A stretch of DNA of 64,000 nt from Teratosphaeria epicoccoides (GCA_021401465.1 JADDMT010000027.1:124001-188000); one strand, 5' to 3'. Positions 44,473 through 55,450 are shown, counted from the first letter of the stretch. Notes: generated by a model from the sequence alone, not told the origin. Program-made: numbers and translations.

Positions 44473-45780
44473 TGTGGCCTAGGCTTCAGATGCTTTGGCT
44501 TTTCCCGACATTCGCAGGCTCAATCAATATAAGATATCGTCAGCCTACGGTGGGACATCGCCGTCTGCTCATATGAGCGATTCTTGGATTGGAGCGTCCA
44601 CGGCATCATTGCCTTTGTGAGCCTAGCGCTTACGCAGTGTAAGAGATCCCTCCGCAGAACATACGTAAGGTATCAGAAGTGGCGCGCACGAGATGCCGGC
44701 GTGCCGTTTCGTGTTCAGCGTGAGGGTGTCTTCTTCTTGGCGACCTATCACGGTCGAGATCCCAAGAGGAAGTATTGACTACCACTGCGGACACGTCCGT
44801 CAGCTTACGTTCTGGAACCACGGCCAAGACACCAGAACAGAGATGGCATGCCACGTTTCAACAAATGTGCTCTGGAATTGACAGGGAAAGCGAGTTAAAC
44901 TGCACAAAGCTGTCAAGCAAGGGGTTTGAGCATGTTGGCGGCGATACTGCGCGCTACTAACCGCCCACACCTAAGTATCGTAGGTCTCGCGGAACGCATG
45001 GGTAAGGGAACGAGTGGCTGCGTTAAGATGCAGGATGACTCGATGCTGCGATGGTCAAACAGGATAAGGATAATCACAGAGTGTCCGGCGTTGGCGCAGG
45101 CGCGCGGAAGCCGCTAGTCCTGCCTCCTGCGGTGTCTGCGATTTACCGACCCGTCTTAGATTCAGAGACTTGAACACTATTCATTCACTGCGGAAGACGG
45201 GGCTACCAACGTACTCGGGAATAGCACCTCTGTCCGTTTCCCAACATGGACAGGCAGAGAATTGAGCGCTAGTCTCATGCTCTCTGACCGCCGTCCAGCG
45301 ATCGTCCGCTGTATGCCCTCATATGTACTCAAATACAGCCGCATACGGAATAGAAATATCTGAGACTCTTGAGCATTATGATAGGTCGCTGTACTCTTGC
45401 TAGGCTTGTACTGCGGCTGCCTTTGTAGTGGGCAAGTGTGCATGGTCCACCCAGTTGCCAAGCTGATATTAATTTTAACATACGGAGCAAGGAGCCAGTT
45501 GGACGCGTCTGGTGTTGATAGATGGAGAAGGTGCCCCGTCGAAAACAGCTCTAATCACCGCATCTAGTTGATATCGGCGGCAGTTGGCAATGAGCAAGCT
45601 AGACTCGCCAGGCATGTTAAAGCTAGTCCATAAGGTTACAACACATGTTGATCCATGAACACCGGCTGCCAGGGGAAAGCCCCTACGCCTCCACGGCCAT
45701 GATGGTAGCCAGCATAAATCGGACCACCTGAGGAGGAGAGCGTCGAAAGGAGCGACACGTCCAGGCCGTACCGAGCAACA
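44473..45780. other. Divergent intergenic stretch
   Basis: 1.3 kb without a supported gene, between the diverging MFS transporter and PLP-rhodanese genes. A tandem 13-bp duplication (caacaatgtcttc at about 45776-45801) ends the stretch and overlaps the start codon of the right-hand gene. Confidence 0.5.
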
Positions 45781-47562
45781 ATGTCTTCCAACAATGTCTT
45801 CATGGGCCCCTCCGCCCTCAACGATTACTACAATCCCGACAAATCCCCACCCCTCCCTCTCGTCGAACTCCCACCCTCCCTGAATCCCTTCCACGACTCT
45901 GGCATCCGCATCTTCGCCAAAATGATGACATTCCTGCCCGCACACAACGTCAAAGCCCTAACAGCCTTCAATCTCCTCTCCTCGCCCCAGATCGACCCGG
46001 CAAAGACTAAAGCCATAGTCGAGTACTCCTCCGGCTCCACTGTCATTTCCATGAGCATAGCCGCGCGAATCTTGCACGGTATCACGGACACGCGGGCTTA
46101 CCTGAGTAACAAAACTAGTGCAAGCAAGCTGAGACTTCTGCAGTTCTTCGGCCTGAGATTGAGGTTGTTCGCTGGACCTGATCAACCGGAGCCTTGCGAT
46201 CGACGGGGCGGGATCATGAGAGCCAGAGAGGATTCTGAAGCGGACGAGGGTCTTGAGAACTGCGATCAGTATGAGAACGAGCGGAACTGGGGTGCGCATG
46301 TGCGTTGGACGGGGCCACAGATCTTGCGTCAGCTTCCGTCGATTTCGGTGATGTGTGCGGGAATGGGTACAGCGGGAACATTGACGGGAATCGCGACGTA
46401 TCTGAAGAGGGAGAAGCCGAGCGTGACTACGGTTGCGGTTTGTGTGAGAACGGGTGAGTTAAGGCTCGTCAGAGCTGCGATATTCGTTTGCATGTTGACA
46501 GCATAGGTCCAGGCGACAGAGTTCCTGGACCGCGGAGCTATACCCTGATCGCGCCACTGAAGTTCCCATGGAGGTCTTGCGTTGACGCTGTAGTCGAGTC
46601 CGGGAATCGAGAAGCGTACACTTTGTCTCTGCAATTGAGCCGCCACGGTTTGGTTTGTGGTCCGTCATCTGGTGTCAACCTGGATGGACTGTTACAGTAC
46701 TTGCGACAGCGGGAGGAGCAGAAGACTCTCCATGAGCTGAAAGATGAGAATGGATTGATCGATTGCGTGTTTATATGCTGTGATTTGCCGTACCAATACG
46801 TAAGTCATGAACTACCTGGCCCGTGGTGTGAGGGGTAGACTGACCCCGATACCAGATTGATGATTACCCCAAATACGTCGCAGCCAGCGAGTTCCACCCG
46901 ATTCAAGGCGCAGACTTGGCCACAGTGGACACACATCGCTATGATGTTGCATGGGAATTCGATCCGCTTAGCGAGAAGCTTGACGCACTGTGCCAGAGGG
47001 ATGATGCTGTGCTGCTCGATCTACGCAGCGCAGAAGATGGTGAGCTCGCATGACTTCTGGACTCGTCATGCAAGCAGCGCACTGACTATCTGTGCAGGCT
47101 ATCAACTGCCTCACTCAAAGCGAATGACCACCATCAAAACTCCTCTCACCACCCTCAAACCAGACCAAGCGAGTCCTTACTTCGACAGCTCACTACTCAA
47201 GCAGCAATGGAAGGAACTCGTCCAGCTCTTTGGTACGAAGTCCAACCCAGCAGCGAAACACTCAAAAGACCTGGAGGGTAAAGTCGCGATGATTGTCTGT
47301 CATGGAGGCGACACAGCAAGGATGGTCAGCACACTGACATTGCGCGTTCTTCGAAACCCGATGGCTGATACTCATCTAGACTTCAGCAATCCTCCGCGCC
47401 AACGGCATCGAAGCATATTCCATCAAAGGCGGTGCAAAGGCCTGGGCCGCTCGTCTGGTCAACAGTCCTACCGGGGAGGAATCCGCGGGCATGTTGCAGC
47501 AGAATGGCCAGAGACGAGAGGCATGCGAGAAAGGCGAGCGACGCTCGAAACCGACATCCTGA
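45781..47562 (+). CDS. Cysteine-synthase-like PLP enzyme fused to a C-terminal rhodanese domain
   Basis: Five exons, 45781-46453, 46507-46799, 46856-47039, 47098-47324 and 47380-47562, encode 519 residues, all phases consistent. The N-terminal 320 residues are a fold-type II PLP enzyme: NPFHDSGIRIFAKMM with the probable Schiff-base K47, VEYSSGSTVIS for the cofactor phosphate or substrate loop, YLSNKTS, and AGMGTAGTLTGIATYL. The splice-restored TGPGDRVPGPRSY and CGPSSGVNLDGLLQYL complete it. The C-terminal 150 residues are a rhodanese: LLDLRSAEDGYQLPHS and the catalytic loop VCHGGDTAR with C451. The fusion suggests handling of sulfide or persulfide by one polypeptide, for example sulfur moved between the two active sites. 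This is inference; the reaction is not known to me. Confidence 0.88.
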
Positions 47563-47981
47563 TATCCAGGCAGTCAAAGGCAGCAGCGTTTTACGCTTCC
47601 AAAGGGGAGTGAGGGAGCTCGGGAATGCCGGAGGGGCTACCAGCCGGCGCGGTGGCAGAGTGTGCTGTCGGGCAGCAGGTGACTGGCAGATCAAGTGACA
47701 TGTATACACTCGCGTAGGTTTGAGCCTTTTGGGCAGGCAGATGGAGAAGTTTTCTTGGGGTCCGTCATGTTGCAAAGTTTCCTGTAAGTGAAGCCGCAGA
47801 GAATCGTCGCTGCGCACGGACGTTCGAGGTTGCACGTGCATCTCAAGATCCATCATGAACTTCCCTTGTTCCCCTCAACCATCACGTCCATCGGCAGCGA
47901 TCATCATCACTTGGTCTCGTCTTCAGGAGATCCGCACGTGATCCAACTCCGTGCCCGACTAATGAGCAGCATGAAACAACG
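47563..47981. other. Short intergenic stretch
   Basis: 419 bp that should hold the promoter of the DNA polymerase iota gene. Nothing else recognised. Confidence 0.5.
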
Positions 47982-49865
47982 ATGGAAAGCAAGGCCGAGC
48001 CCCCGCGAAAGGACGGGAGGATAATTATCCATTTCGACTACGACTGTTTCTATGCTTCTGTATTCGAAGCCAAGAATCCAGCCCTCAAGAGCCTGCCCTT
48101 TGCAGTACAGCAGAAACAGATCATTGTGACCTGTAACTATGAAGCGCGAAGGCGCGGCCTGCACAAATTGCAATTGATCAAGGACGCCAAACGAATATGC
48201 CCGGACGTGATCATAGAGTTGGGCGAAGACATCAGCAGGTTCCGGGATGCGAGCAAAGAGCTGTATAACTTCCTCAGAGCCTTTTGCTGGTCGGACCAGG
48301 TCGAAAGGCTTGGTTTTGACGAAGTCTGGATGGATGTTACGGACATGGTCGAGTGCAATATGGAAACCCTGAACAGGCATTGTCTTGAGCAGTCCTTCTT
48401 CCAAATGTCGAAGGATGATCCGACTGTTGGCTTTTCTTTCGACGCCAAAAGCATTGCTGGACACCCTTACCCTGAAGACTACCACGCGCCGTCTGTAGAA
48501 GTAGATGCTTTGACCTTGCGTCTTCGCCTGGGCAGCCATCTCGCGCTGTACATGCGCCATCAGCTTGAGCAGCAGAAGGGATACACCTGCACTGTCGGCA
48601 TTGCCACTTCCAAGCTGGTATCCAAGCTGGTCGGCAACTTGAACAAGCCGAAAGGCCAGACCACGCTGATGCCTCCTCTCGCGGCGTGCGGCGGTGGTCC
48701 CAGCAATGTCACCGCGTTCATTGATGCACACGACATTGGCAAGATACCAGGGATTGGGTTCAAGCTCGCTCAAAAGCTTCGCGCCTTTGTCCTGGAGCGC
48801 TCTGCCGACATCGACCGTGGCCTGGTCTACGGCGGGACGAAAGAGAATGTTACAGTAGCCGACGTGCGCAAACATCCGGGCGTGACGCCGGAACAGCTGG
48901 AAAAGCTCCTAGCTGGACCCGGGTCGCCTCATGGTATCGGCTGGAAGATGTGGTGCTTACTTCATGGCGTGGACGACACAGACGTCAGTGTGGCGAAAGC
49001 CGTGCCGAGCCAAATCAGCATCGAAGACAGCTACATACGGCTTGACACTATGCCTGAAGTGTTGAAGGAGCTCAGCATGTTAGCGAGGAGTTTGATCACA
49101 AGAATGCGTACTGACTTGCTTGGCAGCGATGAGGACAACGTGCCGGACAGTAAGGGAGAAGGCGAAGCTGCTGGAACCGCAGTAGACATTTCAGGCAAGA
49201 GATGGCTCGCCCATCCTAGGACGCTTCGCCTCACTACTCGTCCGCGGCAACCTTTACAGCCGGACGGCACTCGTGTCCGCTCCTTCAAGCGCATCTCGCA
49301 CTCTGGCCCTCTGCCCAACTTTGTCTTCAGTCTTAGCGAAAGCGTAGACTCACTGGCTGAAAGGCTGGTGCGGGACACCTTGGTAACCATGTTCAAGAAG
49401 CTGCATCCGGAGAAGTCTGGATGGAACTTGAGCTTGGTCAACTTGGCTGTCACCAATATGGCAGAGGCCGGTGGTCACAGCAAGAGTGCTAGTGGGAGAC
49501 ATATCGGGAATATGTTCAAGAGACAGGAGGATGTGCTGAAGGGATTCAGGGTGACTGACGACAACATCGTAGAGGCACAAGAGACAGCTGACCCCGATGT
49601 CGCGGTTCCGAAATCAGAGTCGAATGGAGCGATGGAGATGCACGACGCCTGGAAGGATGGGGCTGATGTGAACGGCGCCAAATGTGACGTGCCTTCGTCA
49701 GACATGCCAATCAGGGACTTGTTGGTGGACGCCGGTAACAGCAGGTACGATGAGGGTGGCTGGGATGAAGAGGACGCGGACGCAGACGACGAGGTCTGCA
49801 GTGAATGTGGCATGCGCCTGCCTTCATTTGCTATGATCGCACACCGGCGTTTCCATAATCCGTAA
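47982..49865 (+). CDS. POLI: DNA polymerase iota (Y-family translesion polymerase)
   Basis: An intronless gene of 627 residues. The Y-family core begins at once: IIHFDYDCFYASV with metal ligands D19 and probably D21, then QQKQIIVTCNYEAR and the LGFDEVWMDVTD block with D/E near 113-114, whose wording matches iota rather than eta, kappa or Rev1. The thumb follows with VGIATSKLVSKLVGNLNKP and the helix-hairpin-helix GKIPGIGFKLAQKLR. The little-finger domain contains LTTRPRQ and a conserved serine/arginine patch. At the very C-terminus CSECGMRLPSFAMIAHRRFH has C-x2-C-x11-H-x3-H spacing, a UBZ-like ubiquitin-binding finger that recruits the enzyme to ubiquitinated PCNA. The enzyme copies damaged templates with low fidelity. 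Opposite-strand frames in this gene are shadows. Confidence 0.93.
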   Translation: MESKAEPPRKDGRIIIHFDYDCFYASVFEAKNPALKSLPFAVQQKQIIVTCNYEARRRGLHKLQLIKDAKRICPDVIIELGEDISRFRDASKELYNFLRAFCWSDQVERLGFDEVWMDVTDMVECNMETLNRHCLEQSFFQMSKDDPTVGFSFDAKSIAGHPYPEDYHAPSVEVDALTLRLRLGSHLALYMRHQLEQQKGYTCTVGIATSKLVSKLVGNLNKPKGQTTLMPPLAACGGGPSNVTAFIDAHDIGKIPGIGFKLAQKLRAFVLERSADIDRGLVYGGTKENVTVADVRKHPGVTPEQLEKLLAGPGSPHGIGWKMWCLLHGVDDTDVSVAKAVPSQISIEDSYIRLDTMPEVLKELSMLARSLITRMRTDLLGSDEDNVPDSKGEGEAAGTAVDISGKRWLAHPRTLRLTTRPRQPLQPDGTRVRSFKRISHSGPLPNFVFSLSESVDSLAERLVRDTLVTMFKKLHPEKSGWNLSLVNLAVTNMAEAGGHSKSASGRHIGNMFKRQEDVLKGFRVTDDNIVEAQETADPDVAVPKSESNGAMEMHDAWKDGADVNGAKCDVPSSDMPIRDLLVDAGNSRYDEGGWDEEDADADDEVCSECGMRLPSFAMIAHRRFHNP

Positions 49866-50258
49866 TCTACTGCTTTTGCACTGCCCCGTCAGCACAGCAG
49901 GGCTGGCTTCCTTGTCTGCAGTTGCTCAGTATTCCCATCATTCCAGCATGCATTTTCGGATCCGAGGAATTCACGACAGTCGCCTCCAGGCCGTTGCTTT
50001 GTGTTGCTGATGATCTATCGGTGTTCGAGGCATGGATGCCGCTCATCATGCTCGTTGTTCGGGTTTCGGATGTCGGCGCTCAAGGTCGTCGATCGGCAAA
50101 AGGCTCCAATGCTCGTGCTTCAACAAAAGTGTCAGATGCTTGTGGTCTGGCGAAAGGATCAGCACACCACGCTTGCAAGTACCAGAGAATGAAGGGCAAG
50201 GCGTGTACTCATTCGACATCGGACTCATAGCAGCCTTAGCCCGTATGCCAAAGCCGGA
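49866..50258. other. Short intergenic stretch between convergent genes
   Basis: 393 bp, 3' flanks only; nothing recognised. Confidence 0.5.
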
Positions 50259-51103
50259 CTACTTGCGACCAAAGCCGAATCGGTCTTTCATGCTAGTGAT
50301 CTTGGTCTTAGTGGACTTCTTTGGTACTTCCTGCTCGGATGGCGTCAGCTCGTCTTTGTCATTGGAAGCGCATTTTTTCCGAGCGTAATAACGTTCAGTA
50401 GCAGTAGGGGACGGCAGGATCCGGGCTTGTGGTGACTTACAAGCAGAGGCGGCAATGGTGGAGGCGTAACCGAGGTATTCCGTTGCGACATGTTGTTCAT
50501 GCTCCTGGAGCGCGGCAGCTTTGTCGCTTTGCTGAAGTATCGAGAGGCTTTCGACATCAGGCCTGGCTTCATACCGGTGTTGCTGCCAGGTCCGCTCCCA
50601 AAGACCTTGGTGTAGTTCTGGGCGGTGTGGAAGTCGTTGCGCTGCTGTGTGGGCGACCTGGGAAGGAGGCGGACCCTGTCTGCGGCTTTGGGCGTGGTGT
50701 GAGGTTCGCCATCGTCGCTGTCGGATGCGGAGCTTTGCTCGACAGGGCTGTCGTCGAATGGGTTTCCGTCGGTGCTGTGGATGGAGACGACGCGGGAGCG
50801 TGTGAGGCTGTCGAAGGCGCGCCTAAGATGGATGAGCTCGTTGCGGAAGTTGTTATTCTCCTCTTCGAAGAGCACTGCAGATTGGTGAAAGGCGCAGCCG
50901 CCGAGTTCGTGGTCTTCCGCCTGGCGCTTGTACGTCTTGAGCTCTGCTTCAAGCTGCCTGATTTTGAGGCGGTCGCTGGCCTGCTGTTCGCGGAGTCTGG
51001 TGCGGTCGTCGTGGAGATACTGGTTGCCCCTCATGAGCCGGTCGTACTTGTGCTGCAGTAGCGCGTGCTCTTCCTCCGACGGCATCGTGTCTTGGCGTGT
51101 CAT
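50259..51103 (-). CDS. Coiled-coil protein of unknown function
   Basis: Probably two exons, 51103-50441 and 50348-50259, encoding 250 residues. Residues 8-70 form a charged heptad-like coil (ALLQHKYDRLMRGNQYLHDD, then LKIRQLEAELKTYKRQAEDH), followed by an acidic serine-rich segment and a basic C-terminal half (YFSKATKLPRSRSMNN). The GTAAGT donor after LPPLL is strong and a TACTGAAC branch site follows, but the acceptor is a weak GAG 92 nt away. Splicing would give an ending KSTKTKITSMKDRFGFGRK; without splicing the protein runs 32 more residues and stops at 50345. The spliced form is preferred because of its basic, conserved-looking tail. No domain recognised. Confidence 0.6.
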
Positions 51104-52021
51104 GTGTCAAGTCAGAAGCAAAGCGTTGGAAAGGGTTGCTCGTGCGATTCAGGCTCACGTCAGTGGGGTCTGCTTGTGACGCCGTGGTCCCCCAGTCAAC
51201 ATCACTGTCAGCATCAGTCAACGCTCGTGTCAACAGTAACAGCGACGGTGACGGCGCTACGGCGGCGTCTTCTGGCGACTTCGCCCATCATTCAGGGTGA
51301 TTCGTGACGCCGCCGGGGTCGTGTCGTTGGGTGTTGAAGTCACCGTAGTGATGCCTCGAAGTCGTGATGGCGTTGATATTGTTGGTCTTGGTGTCCAAGC
51401 GTTGAAGGGGACAAATCCGCAGGTTACGGGGCGTCAAACTTGTCCATCTCAAACGCCGTCAACGTCAAGTTCAGCGTCACCATCAATGCTCGGGTCAGCC
51501 AGTGATAGCGGCGTTGACGGTGTGACACGTGCATCTTCTGGCGGCGCCATCCATCACCCAGGGTCATGTCATCGGCGGTAAGGACATCGTGCTGATGGCA
51601 TTGATGTCTTGACCTTGGCGTCAGATCGTTGCCGGGCACAAGTACGCCGCTCACACGGCACCAAACTGGTCTATCTTACACGCACCGGTGACAGCGGCTG
51701 ATTAGTTCATCTATGGTCAGACCCTGAGCGAAAGAGGAAGGAGCGGCATCACGTTACATCAAGACCCATTCTGGTGCAAGTTTTGCAGCAGGTGTTTGCA
51801 GGAGCACACAGCCCGGACGACTTCAGCTTTTGAGCAGCCATTGCTGCGAGGCTACATGTCATGGGTGTATGAAAATGCCATTGCGAAAGACTGGAGCATC
51901 TTGATTGGTCGCAAAATCTGGCGTCTGTGTGTGAACTCGCCGACTTTCAAAATATTCACATCTTTCGAAACGCCGACCGTCAAGCTCTTCACCAAATCCA
52001 AGAACACGAGACTTGTTCGCA
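51104..52021. other. Intergenic stretch holding a diverged direct repeat
   Basis: No supported gene. Sequence from about 51190-51310 recurs in diverged form at about 51455-51575 (see the repeat entry). The flanks are rich in gtcaac/gttgac and gtgacg words. Confidence 0.45.
51190..51640. repeat. Diverged direct repeat, period about 265 bp
   Basis: Blocks in the same order in both halves: a gctcg-gtca block (near 51223 and 51488), an agcg-cgttgacgg-type block, tcttctggcg, ccatcattcaggg versus ccatcacccaggg, then a tgat-ggc-ttgat segment and ggtcttggtgtc versus gaccttggcgtc. The copies are too diverged for a recent duplication. No terminal repeats or coding content mark it as a known transposon. 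Confidence 0.5.
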
Positions 52022-53866
52022 ATGGCCTGCGCAAGGAGCGCTGCTGCTCCTTCATCAAACCGTGAGCATCCTGCGTTCATCAGTCTCAAGCGTCAGATCG
52101 ATGACTACGAACCCGACTTGAAATTCGGTCTGGCCGCCAAACAATTAGGCCCTGACGAGAGCGTATACCGCAATGCTATCTAGTATGCTCACATAGCGTA
52201 CCTAGCTGCGCTTGCGCGGGCGACTGTAACTTTCGACGAGATCCATCGACTGCGCTTTCAGACCCTGGTCAATGAGGGCATAGCCGACAATGTTGAGATC
52301 GCGCCAGCGCGTAGACTTGGACGAGATCCGGACTTGGTAATAGGTCGGGATCATCAGCTCTCTCAGAAGCACTTATGGCAGCAGGAGCTCATGAAAGCGG
52401 TGAAAGCGAGAAGATGCGTAGAGCAGGAGACGGAGAAGGCACAGATCTTGCTAGAGGCTTCTGCTAAGGCTGAGAAAGAGAGCAGGAATGAGGCGGACGA
52501 CAGTGAGGCGCGAGCAGAATCTCCTGCTCCACCACAGCAGCAGCGTTTCGAGAAACCCTCTGAGTTAGAGCCGTGGACGTCGGAAGCACTTCCCGCATCA
52601 CGGCAACGGAATTTGCTAGCACAGGACACGGTACAAGCTCACAAAAAGCGACCGTAGCCAGGTTTGATTGCGATGATGGTCCAAGACTCCTCCAAGATGG
52701 ACCTAGGCTCAGATATATGCGACGAGGCATGCCATGATCCACCTGATAGCCAAGACAACAACGAGGAACAGCAAGTCGATACGACGAACGAGATCTGCCC
52801 CTTCGCCAACCAAGAAGTCACTCAACAAGCCAACCAACAGACCGATGAATACATGGTATCATTTGATTTCGAGGCTTCATCGCCGTCCTCACCAGCGAAT
52901 AGGCGGTCCGTTCGGCTCAAACTTCGAATTGTCTCCCCTCAAGCAGCAGTCTCTGCTTCGCTGACTGTGCTGAAGTCTGATGAATTCATGCTTGCGTTCG
53001 AAGATATGGTCAGCTCGGGCTGGCGAGGAAGGGAGAGTCCACCAACTCAGGTGCATGAGTCGTGTGCGCCCGATATTGGCAGCATTTACTCTCGCAGCTC
53101 GAAGGCCACGAAGTCGACGTATGCGCAGCAAGACGCCTCTGGTGGTCAACAGCCCTTCTCGCGGAAGCGAACGACTTCGCCAGCTCCGAGGACGGGTATC
53201 GAACATAATACGAGATTTGAGTTCCAAAGCAAGAAAAGGACGAGGCGCAGTACCAGCTTTGACGGGAGCCCACTTCGTATCACCTCTGGTTGCACCTCGC
53301 TGGACCACGATCAATCAGCAGAGTGACCACGTCGAGCCCGATGCTGGATCAATGTCAGACTCTAGTCATACGATCGTAGTTGGGCATCCCAAGATCATGG
53401 AGCAGCCTGCAGATGCAACGTCTGTAAGCAATGCTGCTGCGTCGGAACTGACTAGGGCCGGCATTACCTCAGGTTCCAGCGTACAACGTTGTGAATCCAT
53501 AACAGCAAGCGATAGGCGCAAGCGCAGGAAAGGACAACGTCCAGCCGCGGACAATACGCGCGTAGATTGGGCTCCACTCCAGTACCCAGACACAGTCGCT
53601 CAGACTCAATTCTTCAACATGTAATGGATTTGGCCGGTATCGTCAATGGGCTGAAATCGCAGGAACCTCATTCCAAAGCCGCCGGTATGGCCTACCCGAG
53701 ACGCAGGTCATTAATATCACACAAGGCACTTTCTGGTGAAGTGAGCACGAGACATGGTGCACTCCATTCACGAGGAAAGCTGATTGAATGGTACGGTGAT
53801 GAGAGACTGTTCTCGTGGAAATTGTGGAAGTATTTGACAATGCTGGGCTTCCGCGAGGGGCCATGA
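52022..53866 (+). pseudogene. Decayed paralogue of the gene at 54293
   Basis: From the ATG at 52022 one frame runs to 53326 but is broken by TAG at 52181 and TAG at 52655. Coding character then moves to a second frame (to about 53624) and a third (to 53866). Parts align in order with the intact gene 54293-55345: YLAALARA with YVAALRYA; a WQQELMKAVKARRCVEQE block with the block LQVGIRNTVQRRKIVEG; and the C-terminal MDLAGIVNGLK, RGKLIEWYGDERLF and WKYLTMLGF with MDFANVIKSLP, GGKLMEWDGDGRLF and WWDFLMM. The order, orientation and 0.4-kb spacing indicate tandem duplication followed by decay of this copy. A heavily spliced functional gene is possible but less likely, since the stops lack suitable introns. 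Confidence 0.6.
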
Positions 53867-54292
53867 CGGCGTGCGGCGTCAAATCATGTTGTCGGCAGCG
53901 AAATAGAAAGGCGACGACGGAAACCCACGGACAGGGGGACGGTCAAGATCGGCATAGAGGTAGAGAGGCCAGCGGCTAGGTTGTGTCTTCTCTTCAGTAA
54001 GCTACATTTAAATCCACAAACTTATGCTGACCTGCATTATGGATGGCCGTTCACAGCGAGCATGTGGCAAAGATCTTTCTCCTTTTCAGACTCTGAGTCC
54101 TGAGCACTCCATGAAGACTCGACGTGCGCAAGCAGCCTTGACAGGGTGGCGAGGTGCTGAACTCTGCCCTAAGCGCGCCTTCCGTTTGCGCACTACTCGC
54201 TTCTCGCACGGACGCTCCACTTCTGTCTCCTCGAAGTCCTGCATCTAACGCTCTTCTCATTGTGAGTGACAGCAGATCTCGTGATTCGAACA
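53867..54292. other. Short stretch between the paired copies
   Basis: 426 bp between the decayed and intact copies. It should carry the promoter of the intact copy. No element recognised. Confidence 0.45.
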
Positions 54293-55345
54293 ATGACTCC
54301 TCGGACTCGCCTGTCCAGGAGGAATCCAAGCTCAGAACAGATGCAGCAGGACATCCTCGATCATTTCAAGCACTTGATAGACGATCATGGTACCGTGGAC
54401 AGCTTCAACGACCCAAGCACCAATCTACTCCATCAGGCAGCCACTCGAGGTACCTATGTAGCTGCCCTCCGCTACGCTCAAGACTCATACGATGGTGCCT
54501 ATTCTCAGGTCGCGCTTCTGCACGGCGAAGTTGAGCTCGCAAGCAATCAGGTAGCAGCCACAAATGGCTTCGTCAATCCACTCGCCAGTGTTCCGCGACT
54601 GAAGTACTGGCCGCTCGAGCAGGAGGATTGGCTTGCGAAAGCCTCGCCGGAGATGTTGCAAGTCGGGATTCGAAACACGGTGCAAAGGCGAAAGATAGTG
54701 GAGGGTGTGCTCTCGGAATGGGAGCAAGCCCTCAACGGGGATGCTGAATCCAGTGTCGACAGTCTTTCCGAGAGCGATCAGGCAGAGTCAAGTGCTGCCT
54801 TGCTCTCACTTGATACAGAGTGGGTCAGTTCTGGTTCAAAAGCGTCAGAACACACTCGACTGTCAGAGGAGGTCCCACCAAGTACCATGTCTCCCATCCC
54901 CAAGCGTCAGACCCGCAGCACCGCAAAACAAGAGTCCTCAACTCACCATCGAGCAGTCACACCCACAGCAGAGATCGCTTCGCCCGCAACAACTTCTCGG
55001 CGCAACCAGAGCACGGTTACACGACAAATCGGCGTCGATCCCATTCCTCAAGCAACCATGGACTTCGCAAACGTCATAAAAAGTCTGCCGCGCAACTCGA
55101 AACGTATGCCGGAAGGGTTTGCCGCCGGTCGTGGATTCCCAAGCCGCAATGCCCTCAAGTCTCATCCCTCTCTCCTCGGACAGATTACCAAGAACAAAGG
55201 TGCGCTTATACAGACCAAACGGGGCGGCAAGCTCATGGAGTGGGACGGCGATGGAAGGTTGTTCGGTGCGGAGTGGTGGGACTTTCTGATGATGAGAGGT
55301 AAGTTCAAATGTGGCGGCGTGGACGGCGGAGATGATGAGGAGTGA
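54293..55345 (+). CDS. Hypothetical protein, intact member of a tandem pair
   Basis: A single frame of 350 residues starting MTPRTRLSRRNPSSEQ. No known domain recognised. The N-terminal half is helical (LDHFKHLIDDHG, YVAALRYAQDSYDG, a region with an LLHGEVELASNQVAA helix, then VQRRKIVEGVLSEWEQAL). The centre is acidic then basic, serine/threonine-rich and probably disordered. A compact C-terminal module contains GFAAGRGFPSRNALKSHPSL, GALIQTKRGGKLMEWDGD and GAEWWDFLMMRG. A strong splice donor (GAG|GTAAGT) sits at 55298/55299 inside the last codons, so the real C-terminus may differ through splicing to a downstream exon. The adjacent degraded copy shows that the family has duplicated locally. 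Confidence 0.65.
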   Translation: MTPRTRLSRRNPSSEQMQQDILDHFKHLIDDHGTVDSFNDPSTNLLHQAATRGTYVAALRYAQDSYDGAYSQVALLHGEVELASNQVAATNGFVNPLASVPRLKYWPLEQEDWLAKASPEMLQVGIRNTVQRRKIVEGVLSEWEQALNGDAESSVDSLSESDQAESSAALLSLDTEWVSSGSKASEHTRLSEEVPPSTMSPIPKRQTRSTAKQESSTHHRAVTPTAEIASPATTSRRNQSTVTRQIGVDPIPQATMDFANVIKSLPRNSKRMPEGFAAGRGFPSRNALKSHPSLLGQITKNKGALIQTKRGGKLMEWDGDGRLFGAEWWDFLMMRGKFKCGGVDGGDDEE

Positions 55346-55450
55346 GTGAGATGTGATACGGTCAACTCGGTAAGCTCAGACCTGGTGGATGGTCCAGGCT
55401 GGACGGCGGAGATGACAAGGAGTGTGATCCGGTCGACTTGGTAAGTCAAT
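55321..55450. repeat. Direct repeat of about 50 bp, period 80 bp
   Basis: The segment starting ggacggcggagatga at 55321 recurs at 55401, and both copies continue into a similar gtgat-cggtc-actcggtaag/gacttggtaag ending. The first copy overlaps the last codons of the gene at 54293, so the gene's 3' end was locally duplicated. Confidence 0.65.

Noticed and set aside
47907..48875. 322-codon frame opposite DNA polymerase iota
   Set aside because: It is antisense to a gene with clear family motifs and has no recognisable domain, so it is a codon-composition shadow.
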